Origin: Bacteriovorax sp. UBA1852
GTDB lineage: Bacteria; Bdellovibrionota; Bacteriovoracia; Bacteriovoracales; Bacteriovoracaceae
Reading direction: 5' to 3'
DNA: 5,074 nt
Assembly (NCBI GenBank): GCA_002338505.1
Contig: DDIK01000032.1
Location: forward strand, 1-5,074
In this document: positions 1 through 5,074 of the stretch, in pieces
Layout of the letters: each line of letters starts with the position of its first letter
Numbering within the stretch: position 1 is the first letter of the stretch
The notes under the pieces: model-generated
What the model was told of the DNA's origin: nothing
The model's input: only the letters and a program-made list of their open reading frames with translations
Database searches by the model: none
Translations under genes and position numbers: made by a program

Positions 1-541
1 TATTATCATCAATAACGTTATATTCGTTATTGTTCTTTATCGCTTGGTAGAAAAGAAGGTTCTTGTATGCCTCGGAGTTTATTTCATAATCTGCAATTCT
101 TGCCGTTGCTATGCTAATGAAGTTTAGGGTGCTGGTTTTATTCTCGTTTTTAAGTGTCCAACTCAAAGATTCAAAGTCATGTTCTGAAGGTTGAAGATTA
201 GATACTCTAATGTCTAATAGTCCTTTGTCGGTTTCATTGAGTTCGATAAGATACTCATGTTTCTCACTTAGCTCATTTCTTTTTAGCTTTGAGTTATATA
301 GACATTCAGCGTTTTTAGAATGAGTATTACTGCGATTGTCTTTGCTCTTAAAGATATCTCTGAGTGTTTTTTTTACAGCTCTACAAGCTTCTTTCGTAAA
401 GTTCTTGTTTTCCATATTGATACTAACGACGTAGTCATGATTAAGAAATCTCTTCATTGTGACTTCGTTCTTATCAAAAACACCTGCTACAATATTTAAA
501 GAAACAATTGTTATAATGAATGTTTTAATTGTTTTTTTCAT
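1..541 (-). CDS. Secreted protein of unknown function, N-terminal part (C-terminus beyond left edge)
   Basis: An open frame runs from ATG at 541-539 to the left edge without a stop, giving 180 complete codons. The start is supported by an SD AGAGGA (551-546) 4 nt upstream. Residues 1-20 (MKKTIKTFIITIVSLNIVAG) form a typical signal peptide with a Lys-rich n-region and a hydrophobic core, so the product is probably exported. The mature part is Lys/Asn/Ser-rich and has two cysteines, C53 and C80, that could form a disulfide in the periplasm. Residues 95-148 alternate charged and hydrophobic positions as in beta strands. I recognise no family. It lies 296 bp downstream of the secreted-protein pair and has its own candidate promoter, so it is probably a separate transcription unit. 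Being a gene is well supported; function is unknown. Confidence 0.85.
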   Translation of the reverse strand, partial: MKKTIKTFIITIVSLNIVAGVFDKNEVTMKRFLNHDYVVSINMENKNFTKEACRAVKKTLRDIFKSKDNRSNTHSKNAECLYNSKLKRNELSEKHEYLIELNETDKGLLDIRVSNLQPSEHDFESLSWTLKNENKTSTLNFISIATARIADYEINSEAYKNLLFYQAIKNNNEYNVIDDN

Positions 542-837
542 AAAGTCCTCTGAATGGCATAGTGCATTTTAGTTTTTAAATAGTCCCCTGTGACGCGAGA
601 CATTATGTTTTTTTTTTGGAATTTTCAATTGGGTGTGTAGTGTTTACATGGCGCGTTGTTGACTTAGAACTCAAGGTACATTGACTATCTATCCGGAATT
701 ACTGATATCCAGAACGAATGAGAATATATAAGATATTGAAAGGGCTCAGCTTATAGGCATAGGGGAAACAGAAGGCCAATAATATGATGTCCCATGGATT
801 TATACGTTAGTGGTCTTTTATACGAGTTGAATATAAA
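542..837. other. Gene-free interval between the two secreted-protein units
   Basis: Neither strand holds an open frame with a usable SD longer than about 15 codons. The left part (542-630) carries the SD, leader and candidate promoter of the gene at 1-541. The rest (about 630-837) holds no recognisable terminator for the gene ending at 838, no repeat longer than the octamer TTTATACG (800-807 and 817-824), and no mobile element. Positions 641-720 are about 40% G+C by hand count, somewhat above the flanking genes. Confidence 0.6.
602..628 (-). promoter_or_regulatory. Candidate promoter with an A10 tract in the spacer
   Basis: Reading the minus strand, TTGAAA (628-623) is a candidate -35 and CATAAT (607-602, five of six matches to TATAAT) a candidate -10. 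They are separated by 15 nt that include ten consecutive A (617-608). Transcription would begin near 595, leaving a leader of about 54 nt before the ATG at 541. The spacing is 2 nt shorter than ideal. The assignment is by consensus only, in AT-rich DNA. Confidence 0.4.
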
Positions 838-2082
838 CTAGAAATTTAAGAATGCACCTTGAAATGCTCCGTCTGTGCGATAGAAATATTCTTCGATAAT
901 TGGATTATCTACTTCAATTGAAAATTGGATTTTACTAAAGTCTTTTCCTGAACCTTTATAGGCTCGAACTATATTATTTCCTTTATCTTTATCAAGATAA
1001 TAGCAGGGAAAGCTATATATATTTCTATTATGTGTTGGATTGGCAATAAAATAATCATTTAACATAACAAAGTAATCAGCTGATTTATCATTCGTGTTAA
1101 TCTTTAGCTCACACTTTTTAAAAGAGATATCTTTTATGTCACTATCAAGACTAAGTTTTTGTAATCTAGTGGCCCCTTTGAAGTCGATCTTGCTGAAATA
1201 TTTCTTAAATAGATGAGGGGATAATTTATCATTATTCATGTTTTGTTTTGCGTAACTAATATCGAGTCGTTTATGTGCGGAGCTTCTCTTTTGCGTGTTA
1301 TTCCCAAGTTTATAAAAATCTAAAAGCTTTTCACCAAAGCATGAATAAAAATTTATGCTATGAATTGAAGGTGACACTTTTTTAAAGATCTCCCTAGGTA
1401 TTCCTCGTCCTCTGCTATCGAATAATTGGCCCCTTTCTGATACATGAGACACAATGACAACACTGCCAGTATCCGGACTGTTTAAAATTTCTTGTAAAGA
1501 GTTTAGTTCTGTTTGATATAGAATTGTCCATGAGTTGTATAGAGATTCTTCTTCTTCAAGCTCAAGTATACTATTTAAAACAATCTCGCTACCAACAGAA
1601 TCAAGTGCGAGTTTATTATTTTTAAGAGACTTTTTTAGATTATTATAATAATTTTCATCAACTGGAAACTGATCATATAACGATCGGCACTCAGCAATTG
1701 ACTTGGACTCAACCAACTTTTCTATGTTCTTATCCTGAATAGATATCTGATTCATTATATTCTTTAGTTCACCTCTGTGACGATCTAAGACATCTCCACT
1801 TTTCAAAGGTTTATAAAGAAAGACATAGTTTCGTAATTTATCTTTATCAACGTAGTATTGAGTTTTAGTTTTGAGCTTCTTTGTTACAATCTTTAAAGAG
1901 TTGCTTTTAAACAATCCCATTAGCTTTTTATAAAAAGGCTCTGCAGATTTTTTGCTCATCTCTTTATATTTCATGATTGTACTACAGTTCTTTTCTGAAT
2001 CATGAATCATAAAGTTTTGAGCGTGGGAACTACTCATAGAAATAGTCCCCAAAAAAAGTAACAAAAAAGCATGTTTAAACAT
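838..2082 (-). CDS. Secreted protein with a possible clan CD-like His/Cys pair (414 aa)
   Basis: The frame opens at 2112, but I choose the ATG at 2082. It has an SD AAGGAA (2095-2090) 7 nt upstream, begins a clean signal peptide (MFKHAFLLLFLGTISMSSSHA), and avoids overlap with the upstream gene; the 2112 ATG has no SD. After the signal peptide, residues about 30-200 look helical and Lys/Glu-rich. Residues 205-250 contain a hydrophobic strand ending in H213 (SVVIVSHVSERG, codon 1446-1444), then a second ending in C248 (INFYSCFG, codon 1341-1339). This is the layout of the catalytic dyad in clan CD peptidases (caspase, gingipain, CHAT). The Gly that normally follows the His is Val here, so activity is doubtful. 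Residues about 320-414 look beta-rich. Other cysteines are C33, C132, C324 and C360. It is translationally coupled to the 167-aa gene upstream. The gene call is firm; the peptidase idea is inference. Confidence 0.85.
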   Translation of the reverse strand: MFKHAFLLLFLGTISMSSSHAQNFMIHDSEKNCSTIMKYKEMSKKSAEPFYKKLMGLFKSNSLKIVTKKLKTKTQYYVDKDKLRNYVFLYKPLKSGDVLDRHRGELKNIMNQISIQDKNIEKLVESKSIAECRSLYDQFPVDENYYNNLKKSLKNNKLALDSVGSEIVLNSILELEEEESLYNSWTILYQTELNSLQEILNSPDTGSVVIVSHVSERGQLFDSRGRGIPREIFKKVSPSIHSINFYSCFGEKLLDFYKLGNNTQKRSSAHKRLDISYAKQNMNNDKLSPHLFKKYFSKIDFKGATRLQKLSLDSDIKDISFKKCELKINTNDKSADYFVMLNDYFIANPTHNRNIYSFPCYYLDKDKGNNIVRAYKGSGKDFSKIQFSIEVDNPIIEEYFYRTDGAFQGAFLNF

Positions 2083-2086
2083 AAAC

Positions 2087-2590
2087 TTATTCCTTAAGTT
2101 CCTTAAGTTCATTTATGTTATCACTAGCAAGTAATGTTCTAAGACTTAAAGCGTTGTCACTTTCCTTATCAACACCATGTCTTAAGAATAGTTCATCAAT
2201 CTCTTTATCTGATAATACAATAATTTTCTCTTCACCTTCTGCTACATCTTTTTTATTATGTACAATTATACCTGTAACCTCATCCAACACAGAATGTCCT
2301 TTCATTTCTGGAAGGTTATTTTCTAAAGTGCTATGAATGTCTGCTGCAGTAGCTTCTTTATCAAGCAATAATATAGGAAGAAGGGGTGCCCAAGACGTTC
2401 CGTAAACAACCATTCCTGTTAATAGCGTCCCCATAGTTCCTACCGTTGTATACATAGAAACTTTGTTATAGAAACTCCTGTCATAACTGTCTGCCATCAA
2501 TTGACTTCCGCCTGCGATAAGTATTCCTGCTTGCGCATTTGCAGCTAGTAAAGTAGCTGTAAGGGATAACCCAACTAATAATTTCTTCAT
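2087..2590 (-). CDS. Small exported or membrane-associated protein of unknown function (167 aa)
   Basis: ATG at 2590 follows a strong SD AAAGGAG (2604-2598) with 7 nt spacing. Residues 1-21 are a textbook signal peptide (MKKLLVGLSLTATLLAANAQA) with an AQA cleavage site before Gly22. Residues 47-76 are a Gly/Thr-containing hydrophobic stretch (TVGTMGTLLTGMVVYG, then APLLPILLL) long enough to span or dip into a membrane. The remainder, about 77-167, is soluble and acidic, including LSDKEIDELFLRHG at 126-139 and a Glu/Lys-rich helical end. There is no cysteine and no lipobox. It is the first gene of a two-gene unit with the 414-aa secreted protein; its stop is 4 nt before the next start. I do not recognise the family. 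A plausible inference is a membrane or envelope partner of the downstream protein. Confidence 0.88.
   Translation of the reverse strand: MKKLLVGLSLTATLLAANAQAGILIAGGSQLMADSYDRSFYNKVSMYTTVGTMGTLLTGMVVYGTSWAPLLPILLLDKEATAADIHSTLENNLPEMKGHSVLDEVTGIIVHNKKDVAEGEEKIIVLSDKEIDELFLRHGVDKESDNALSLRTLLASDNINELKELKE
2090..2095 (-). promoter_or_regulatory. SD that sets the start at 2082, inside the upstream gene
   Basis: Minus-strand AAGGAA lies 7 nt before ATG 2082. It falls within the last codons of the preceding gene, immediately before its TAA (2089-2087), so ribosomes finishing that gene can re-initiate 4 nt later. The in-frame ATG at 2112 is preceded by AT-rich sequence without an SD. Confidence 0.75.
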
Positions 2591-2634
2591 AATATTACTC
2601 CTTTTATGGCAATGATCTTTATTTTTTTAAAGTA

Positions 2635-2662
2635 GTCATATTATTGCAGCTTTTAATGTCAT
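2635..2662 (-). promoter_or_regulatory. Candidate promoter of the two-gene unit
   Basis: On the minus strand ATGACA (2662-2657, five of six matches to TTGACA) and TATGAC (2640-2635, four of six matches to TATAAT) are separated by 16 nt. The start of transcription would be near 2628 and the leader about 37 nt. It lies after the terminator at 2790-2829, which supports independent initiation for this pair. The assignment is by consensus only. Confidence 0.35.
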
Positions 2663-2789
2663 TTTGATAAGAAGGTGTAAAATCTATTGATGCGTATAAA
2701 ACTTAGACAGTTGATAATCATTTTAAGAAGTATCTCAATTCCTAAGGATAAGAAAAAATGATATAGAAAGGTAGTTAGAATCATGTAAA

Positions 2790-2829
2790 AATATTTTATA
2801 GGAGAGAAGAATCTCTCCTATAAAATATT
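2790..2829 (-). terminator. Intrinsic terminator of the zinc-ribbon gene: perfect 18-bp hairpin
   Basis: AATATTTTATAGGAGAGA (2790-2807) and its exact reverse complement (2812-2829) flank a 4-nt loop (2808-2811). On the minus strand the hairpin is followed by TTTTT and sits directly at the end of the gene; its first two bases are the last two of the stop codon TAA (2830-2828). It separates the zinc-ribbon gene from the two-gene unit downstream. Confidence 0.85.
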
Positions 2830-3127
2830 ACCAAAGAACATAGAGTCCTTTTATGAGATCTTGTTCATGTAACTCAGATGCTTTACAAAATAATTTTTCG
2901 AAATCTTTACTATTCTTCGCATGTACTTTTCCAAAGTAGTTTAACGGTAGAAAAGATTTTTCACACTTCGTACATTTCTCAGGCTCTCTTTGGGCCTCAT
3001 TAACATGTCCACACATGTGGCATTTTTTAATGATTCTTTGAATGTTCTTTTTTGGTGTTAACCTCATCTTCATATTCACTCCACAATACTTACTGTGTGG
3101 AATCCCTTCCTGGTTAAATTCACTCAT
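2828..3127 (-). CDS. Small zinc-ribbon protein of unknown function (99 aa, or 81 aa from the inner start)
   Basis: Two CxxC knuckles, C36-H-M-C39 and C52-T-K-C55, are 12 residues apart, with Gly40 after the first. This is the pattern of a zinc ribbon that holds one structural Zn. The surroundings are basic (LTPKKNIQRIIKK, residues 23-35), as in ribbons that contact nucleic acid or protein. The tail, residues 59-99, has LPLNYFGKVH and ends LIKGLYVLW; these look like conserved-family segments, but I cannot name the family. There is no signal peptide, so it is probably cytoplasmic. The start is uncertain. ATG 3127 has no SD, yet the base composition changes there from coding-like to very AT-rich. 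ATG 3073 (residue 19) has GGAG (3082-3079) 5 nt upstream. The zinc knuckles are in both versions. It has its own terminator. Confidence 0.8.
   Translation of the reverse strand: MSEFNQEGIPHSKYCGVNMKMRLTPKKNIQRIIKKCHMCGHVNEAQREPEKCTKCEKSFLPLNYFGKVHAKNSKDFEKLFCKASELHEQDLIKGLYVLW
3079..3082 (-). promoter_or_regulatory. SD for the alternative inner start of the zinc-ribbon gene
   Basis: Minus-strand GGAG lies 5 nt before ATG 3073-3071. Other starts in this window have a clear SD, while the outer ATG at 3127 has none, so this site could mark the true start. Confidence 0.4.
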
Positions 3128-3229
3128 ACTAAGTGAATGTGATTGGATAAAATATGTATCGTTAATTAAATATAAAAATTTAGATAAAAGTGGAAATTTA
3201 TACCGGCGTGAAGTAGTCGGAGAATAGAG

Positions 3230-3252
3230 AAGGCCCGTGATTTACGGGCCTT
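3230..3252 (-). terminator. Probable terminator of the coiled-coil protein gene
   Basis: AAGGCCCGT (3230-3238) and ACGGGCCTT (3244-3252) form a perfect GC-rich 9-bp stem with a 5-nt loop, 7 nt after the TAA of the gene ending at 3260. On the minus strand the stem is followed by a pyrimidine-rich stretch (CTCTATTCTCC) rather than a run of T, so termination may be incomplete or assisted. Confidence 0.65.
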
Positions 3253-3259
3253 ATATGTT

Positions 3260-4723
3260 TTAGCTTATAATGATCGACTCTGGTGTGAAGTCAGATGTTC
3301 CAATTGAAGGTGCACTGAAGATATTAGATCTCTCGAAGTTAAAGCCTTTTTCCATCATATTATACCTTGATGGATCATAGCTTTCACTTGGAGAGAAAAG
3401 TCGCTTTTGTCCACTTATATATTGAGTATTAAAACTATTATTTATCTCTTTATATGACGGGAATGAACTCTTCATTCTAAAAAAGTCACTATCAATATAT
3501 GTGTAGTCTGTAGAATTGGATTGAGTATTTGATCTTCTATATTCAAATTGTCTATTTTGCTCTCTTATAAAGTCTATATGACCTACCATACTTTGAAATC
3601 GCTGCTCTGGTTGCATATATGTTGAAGAATTATTAAAAAGTGATGTTCCCATTTGTTGAGCAAATAGTGCTTGCATCATTCTACTCGTAATGAAGTCTTC
3701 CTCATATCTCTTGTTGATAATTTTAAAGAGATCCTTTGTTGATACTTTATTGATAGCAACAAGTTCTTCATCACTATCGTCATTGTCTTCGTCAGCTTTA
3801 TCATCGTCATCATCTGACACTTGAGCTTTTTCAGCTTTTTTCGCTACTGCTTGCAGATCATCAAGTTTCTCTTGAAGCTCTTCAGCGCTTGCAAGTAATT
3901 CTTCATTCTTACAAACTGCGATATCTCTTTCAAGTTTTACTTTTTCGAATTCTTCGACAGATACCATTGCTGATTCTATTGAAGCTTTAGCTGCAAGAAG
4001 AGTGTTTAATTCACTTTGCATATCAGTAATAACTTGATTTTGGTCTTTTATTACTTCAGCTAGTAGATTTATATCTAAATCACCTTGCTCTGCTTTTTTA
4101 TTAAGCTCTATATTTTTTTGACTCATCTCTTCGATAATCTGTGAAAGCATTTCTACATCTTGACCCGTTAACTCTTGAGACTTTACAGAATTCTCTGCTA
4201 GTTGGCTTTGAAGTTCTTTATTCTTCTTATTTAAGTCATCTACTTGTTGACCTAGGCCGTCGATGACTCTCGCTTGTTCTTTTTTATCCCTTTCTAGCAA
4301 GGTTGCAATCTCTTTAAGATCAACTACATCTGCAGACTTTTGATCAAGTTTCTTGAGTAATTGCATTCTATTGATTAAAAGATCATCAATCTTATCAGCA
4401 GCAGCATTTAGAGATCTCACAAGGTCTACTCTTTTATTACCACCAGCATTTATAGCAGCAATAATGTCATTTATTATAGCAGCTGATCTTCTAGGCGTTG
4501 GTATTGTTTTTAATTCAGCCATATTATTCATGTATATGTCTAAGTCCTTCATAATGGAAACCTGAATATCTTCTTCTTGTTGATCCATTAGTACCTGCGC
4601 TACAGACCTACTAATCTCTTTATGTGATTTTTCATAGGATAGTTTTTCGAGTTCGTTAGAGACAAACCCTGTCGATATTAGCATACAGCCAAAAATCGTT
4701 AGTGTTATATTTTGCTTTTTCAT
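3260..4723 (-). CDS. Exported or membrane-anchored coiled-coil protein with acidic linker (487 aa)
   Basis: The frame opens at 4741, but the upstream ATG and the codons after it are themselves the SD (GGGGAGGA, 4734-4727) for ATG 4723, so I start there. Residues 1-20 (MKKQNITLTIFGCMLISTGF) are a signal peptide or N-terminal anchor. C13 is not in a convincing lipobox, because Phe precedes the Gly and the hydrophobic run continues past the Cys. Residues about 25-130 are helical. Residues about 134-300 are a long heptad-like coiled coil rich in Leu, Lys, Glu and Gln, with a four-heptad internal repeat. Residues 303-320 are almost all Asp/Glu (DDDDD, DEDNDDSDEE). Residues 321-487 are different: Phe/Tyr/Ser/Asn/Arg-rich, low in coiled coil, and probably partly disordered. 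This looks like an envelope structural or scaffold protein. No enzymatic motif is visible and I do not recognise the family. Confidence 0.88.
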   Translation of the reverse strand: MKKQNITLTIFGCMLISTGFVSNELEKLSYEKSHKEISRSVAQVLMDQQEEDIQVSIMKDLDIYMNNMAELKTIPTPRRSAAIINDIIAAINAGGNKRVDLVRSLNAAADKIDDLLINRMQLLKKLDQKSADVVDLKEIATLLERDKKEQARVIDGLGQQVDDLNKKNKELQSQLAENSVKSQELTGQDVEMLSQIIEEMSQKNIELNKKAEQGDLDINLLAEVIKDQNQVITDMQSELNTLLAAKASIESAMVSVEEFEKVKLERDIAVCKNEELLASAEELQEKLDDLQAVAKKAEKAQVSDDDDDKADEDNDDSDEELVAINKVSTKDLFKIINKRYEEDFITSRMMQALFAQQMGTSLFNNSSTYMQPEQRFQSMVGHIDFIREQNRQFEYRRSNTQSNSTDYTYIDSDFFRMKSSFPSYKEINNSFNTQYISGQKRLFSPSESYDPSRYNMMEKGFNFERSNIFSAPSIGTSDFTPESIIIS

Positions 4724-4726
4724 GTG

Positions 4727-4734
4727 TCCTCCCC
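4727..4734 (-). promoter_or_regulatory. Strong SD that sets the start at 4723
   Basis: Minus-strand GGGGAGGA ends 3 nt before ATG 4723 (core GGAGG with 4 nt spacing). Starting at the in-frame ATG 4741 would translate the SD itself as MFWGGH in front of an ordinary Lys-Lys signal peptide, which is unlikely. Confidence 0.75.
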
Positions 4735-4756
4735 AGAACATTTCTTTTAATTTAGA

Positions 4757-4785
4757 TATGTATTAAGGAGCAAGATAGATGCCAA
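4757..4785 (-). promoter_or_regulatory. Candidate promoter of the coiled-coil protein gene
   Basis: TTGGCA (4785-4780, five of six matches to TTGACA) and TACATA (4762-4757, a weak -10) lie 17 nt apart on the minus strand. The start of transcription would be near 4750, with a leader of about 27 nt to ATG 4723. The -35 is good and the -10 poor. Confidence 0.35.
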
Positions 4786-4916
4786 GATTTTAGTCTACTT
4801 TTTAGATACTTATTGATGTGAGTGTTTAAATTTTGAACAGGTGATCAAGTTTTAAGTGGTTAGTCTTTATATAATAAACAATAAAAGGTGTAATAATTTA
4901 ATTAATGAAAAGAATA

Positions 4917-4951
4917 CAAGCTATGTAAAAGATTAAGACACTATTAGCTTG
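4917..4951 (-). terminator. Possible weak terminator after the right-edge gene
   Basis: CAAGCTA (4917-4923) and TAGCTTG (4945-4951) are a perfect 7-bp inverted repeat around a 21-nt loop, overlapping the TAA of the gene that ends at 4944. On the minus strand it is followed by TATTCTTTT. The large loop and short stem make it a doubtful terminator. Confidence 0.25.
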
Positions 4952-5074
4952 AAAAATCATCGAGCAGCGAAGAGGCCTTTCTGTTTGAAATAGGTTTAAA
5001 TGTTTCAATCTTTGAGAGTAGGGGAGCAAAGACCTTTTCATTCCAAACAAGGAAGTGATTCATTCCTATCTTAC
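4944..5074 (-). CDS. Unidentified protein, last 42 residues (N-terminus beyond right edge)
   Basis: In one minus-strand frame there is no stop from the right edge to TAA at 4946-4944; the other two minus frames are stopped within about 40 nt of the edge. The visible peptide runs from KIGMNHFLVWNEKVFAPLL to a C-terminus of ASSLLDDFSS. It has a hydrophobic/aromatic segment (FLVWNEKVFAPLLSKI) followed by a short polar tail, like the final helix of a globular protein. It is on the same strand as its neighbours, and 220 bp separate its stop from the next start. Too little is visible to assign a family. The evidence is an open frame with coding-like composition, so some doubt remains. Confidence 0.6.
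   Translation of the reverse strand, partial: KIGMNHFLVWNEKVFAPLLSKIETFKPISNRKASSLLDDFSS

Noticed and set aside
11..31. Inverted repeat AATAACG / CGTTATT with a 7-nt loop
   Set aside because: It is inside a coding region, short and AT-rich, with no T-tract at a gene end.
659..710. Two TTGACT hexamers that could be plus-strand -35 elements
   Set aside because: No convincing -10 follows at the proper distance, and no plus-strand gene lies downstream.
721..759. Short plus-strand frame starting ATGAGAATATAT (12 codons)
   Set aside because: It is too short, has no SD, and no sign of conservation can be judged.
2115..2336. Plus-strand frame of 73 codons
   Set aside because: It lies antisense within the 167-aa gene, is Ser/Leu-rich as expected from reverse reading, and has no SD.
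2659..2784. Minus-strand frame of 41 codons encoding a hydrophobic Phe/Ile/Leu-rich peptide
   Set aside because: It starts right after the terminator T-tract with no SD, and AT-rich DNA yields such residues by chance. It would also overlap the candidate promoter of the two-gene unit.
3042..3227. Plus-strand frame of 61 codons
   Set aside because: It is antisense to the 5' part of the zinc-ribbon gene and its leader, has no credible SD, and its composition follows the AT-rich leader.
4353..4565. Plus-strand frame of 70 codons
   Set aside because: It is a shadow of the coiled-coil protein gene on the opposite strand.
4685..4723. Lipoprotein signal at C13 of the coiled-coil protein
   Set aside because: The residues before the Cys (I-F-G) fit a lipobox poorly and the hydrophobic run continues for several residues after the Cys.

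Overview
This is an AT-rich window (about one third G+C by eye) in which every credible gene lies on the minus strand. Strong Shine-Dalgarno (SD) sequences and classical signal peptides indicate a Gram-negative-type bacterium. The gene style (strings of lineage-specific exported proteins, Lys/Asn/Ser-rich) would fit a marine predatory Bdellovibrionota such as Halobacteriovorax/Bacteriovorax. That is an impression and is not proven by any marker gene here. There are no rRNA, tRNA, CRISPR, transposase or phage genes.

Layout in the direction of transcription (right to left): (1) 4944-5074, the last 42 codons of an unidentified gene cut by the right edge. (2) 3260-4723, a 487-residue exported or membrane-anchored coiled-coil protein with an Asp-rich linker, followed by a GC-rich hairpin terminator at 3230-3252. 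(3) 2828-3127, a small cytoplasmic-type zinc-ribbon protein (CxxC...CxxC), ending in an unusually perfect 18-bp hairpin terminator that starts inside its stop codon. (4) A two-gene unit: 2087-2590, a 167-residue exported/membrane protein, followed after 4 nt by 838-2082, a 414-residue secreted protein. The SD of the second gene lies inside the last codons of the first, so the two are probably translationally coupled. (5) A gene-free gap at 542-837. (6) 1-541, the N-terminal 180 codons of another secreted protein, cut by the left edge.

No gene has a function I can assign with certainty. The most informative observation is in the 414-residue protein. A His and a Cys, each ending a hydrophobic stretch and 35 residues apart, resemble the catalytic dyad layout of clan CD (caspase/gingipain/CHAT-like) cysteine peptidases. 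The usual Gly after the His is absent, so the protein could be divergent or inactive. Paired with a small membrane/exported partner, this is the best candidate for an undescribed system, but the claim is an inference.

For two genes the longest open frame is not the best gene model: SD placement moves the start to 2082 (not 2112) and 4723 (not 4741). The start of the zinc-ribbon gene (3127 or 3073) is unresolved.
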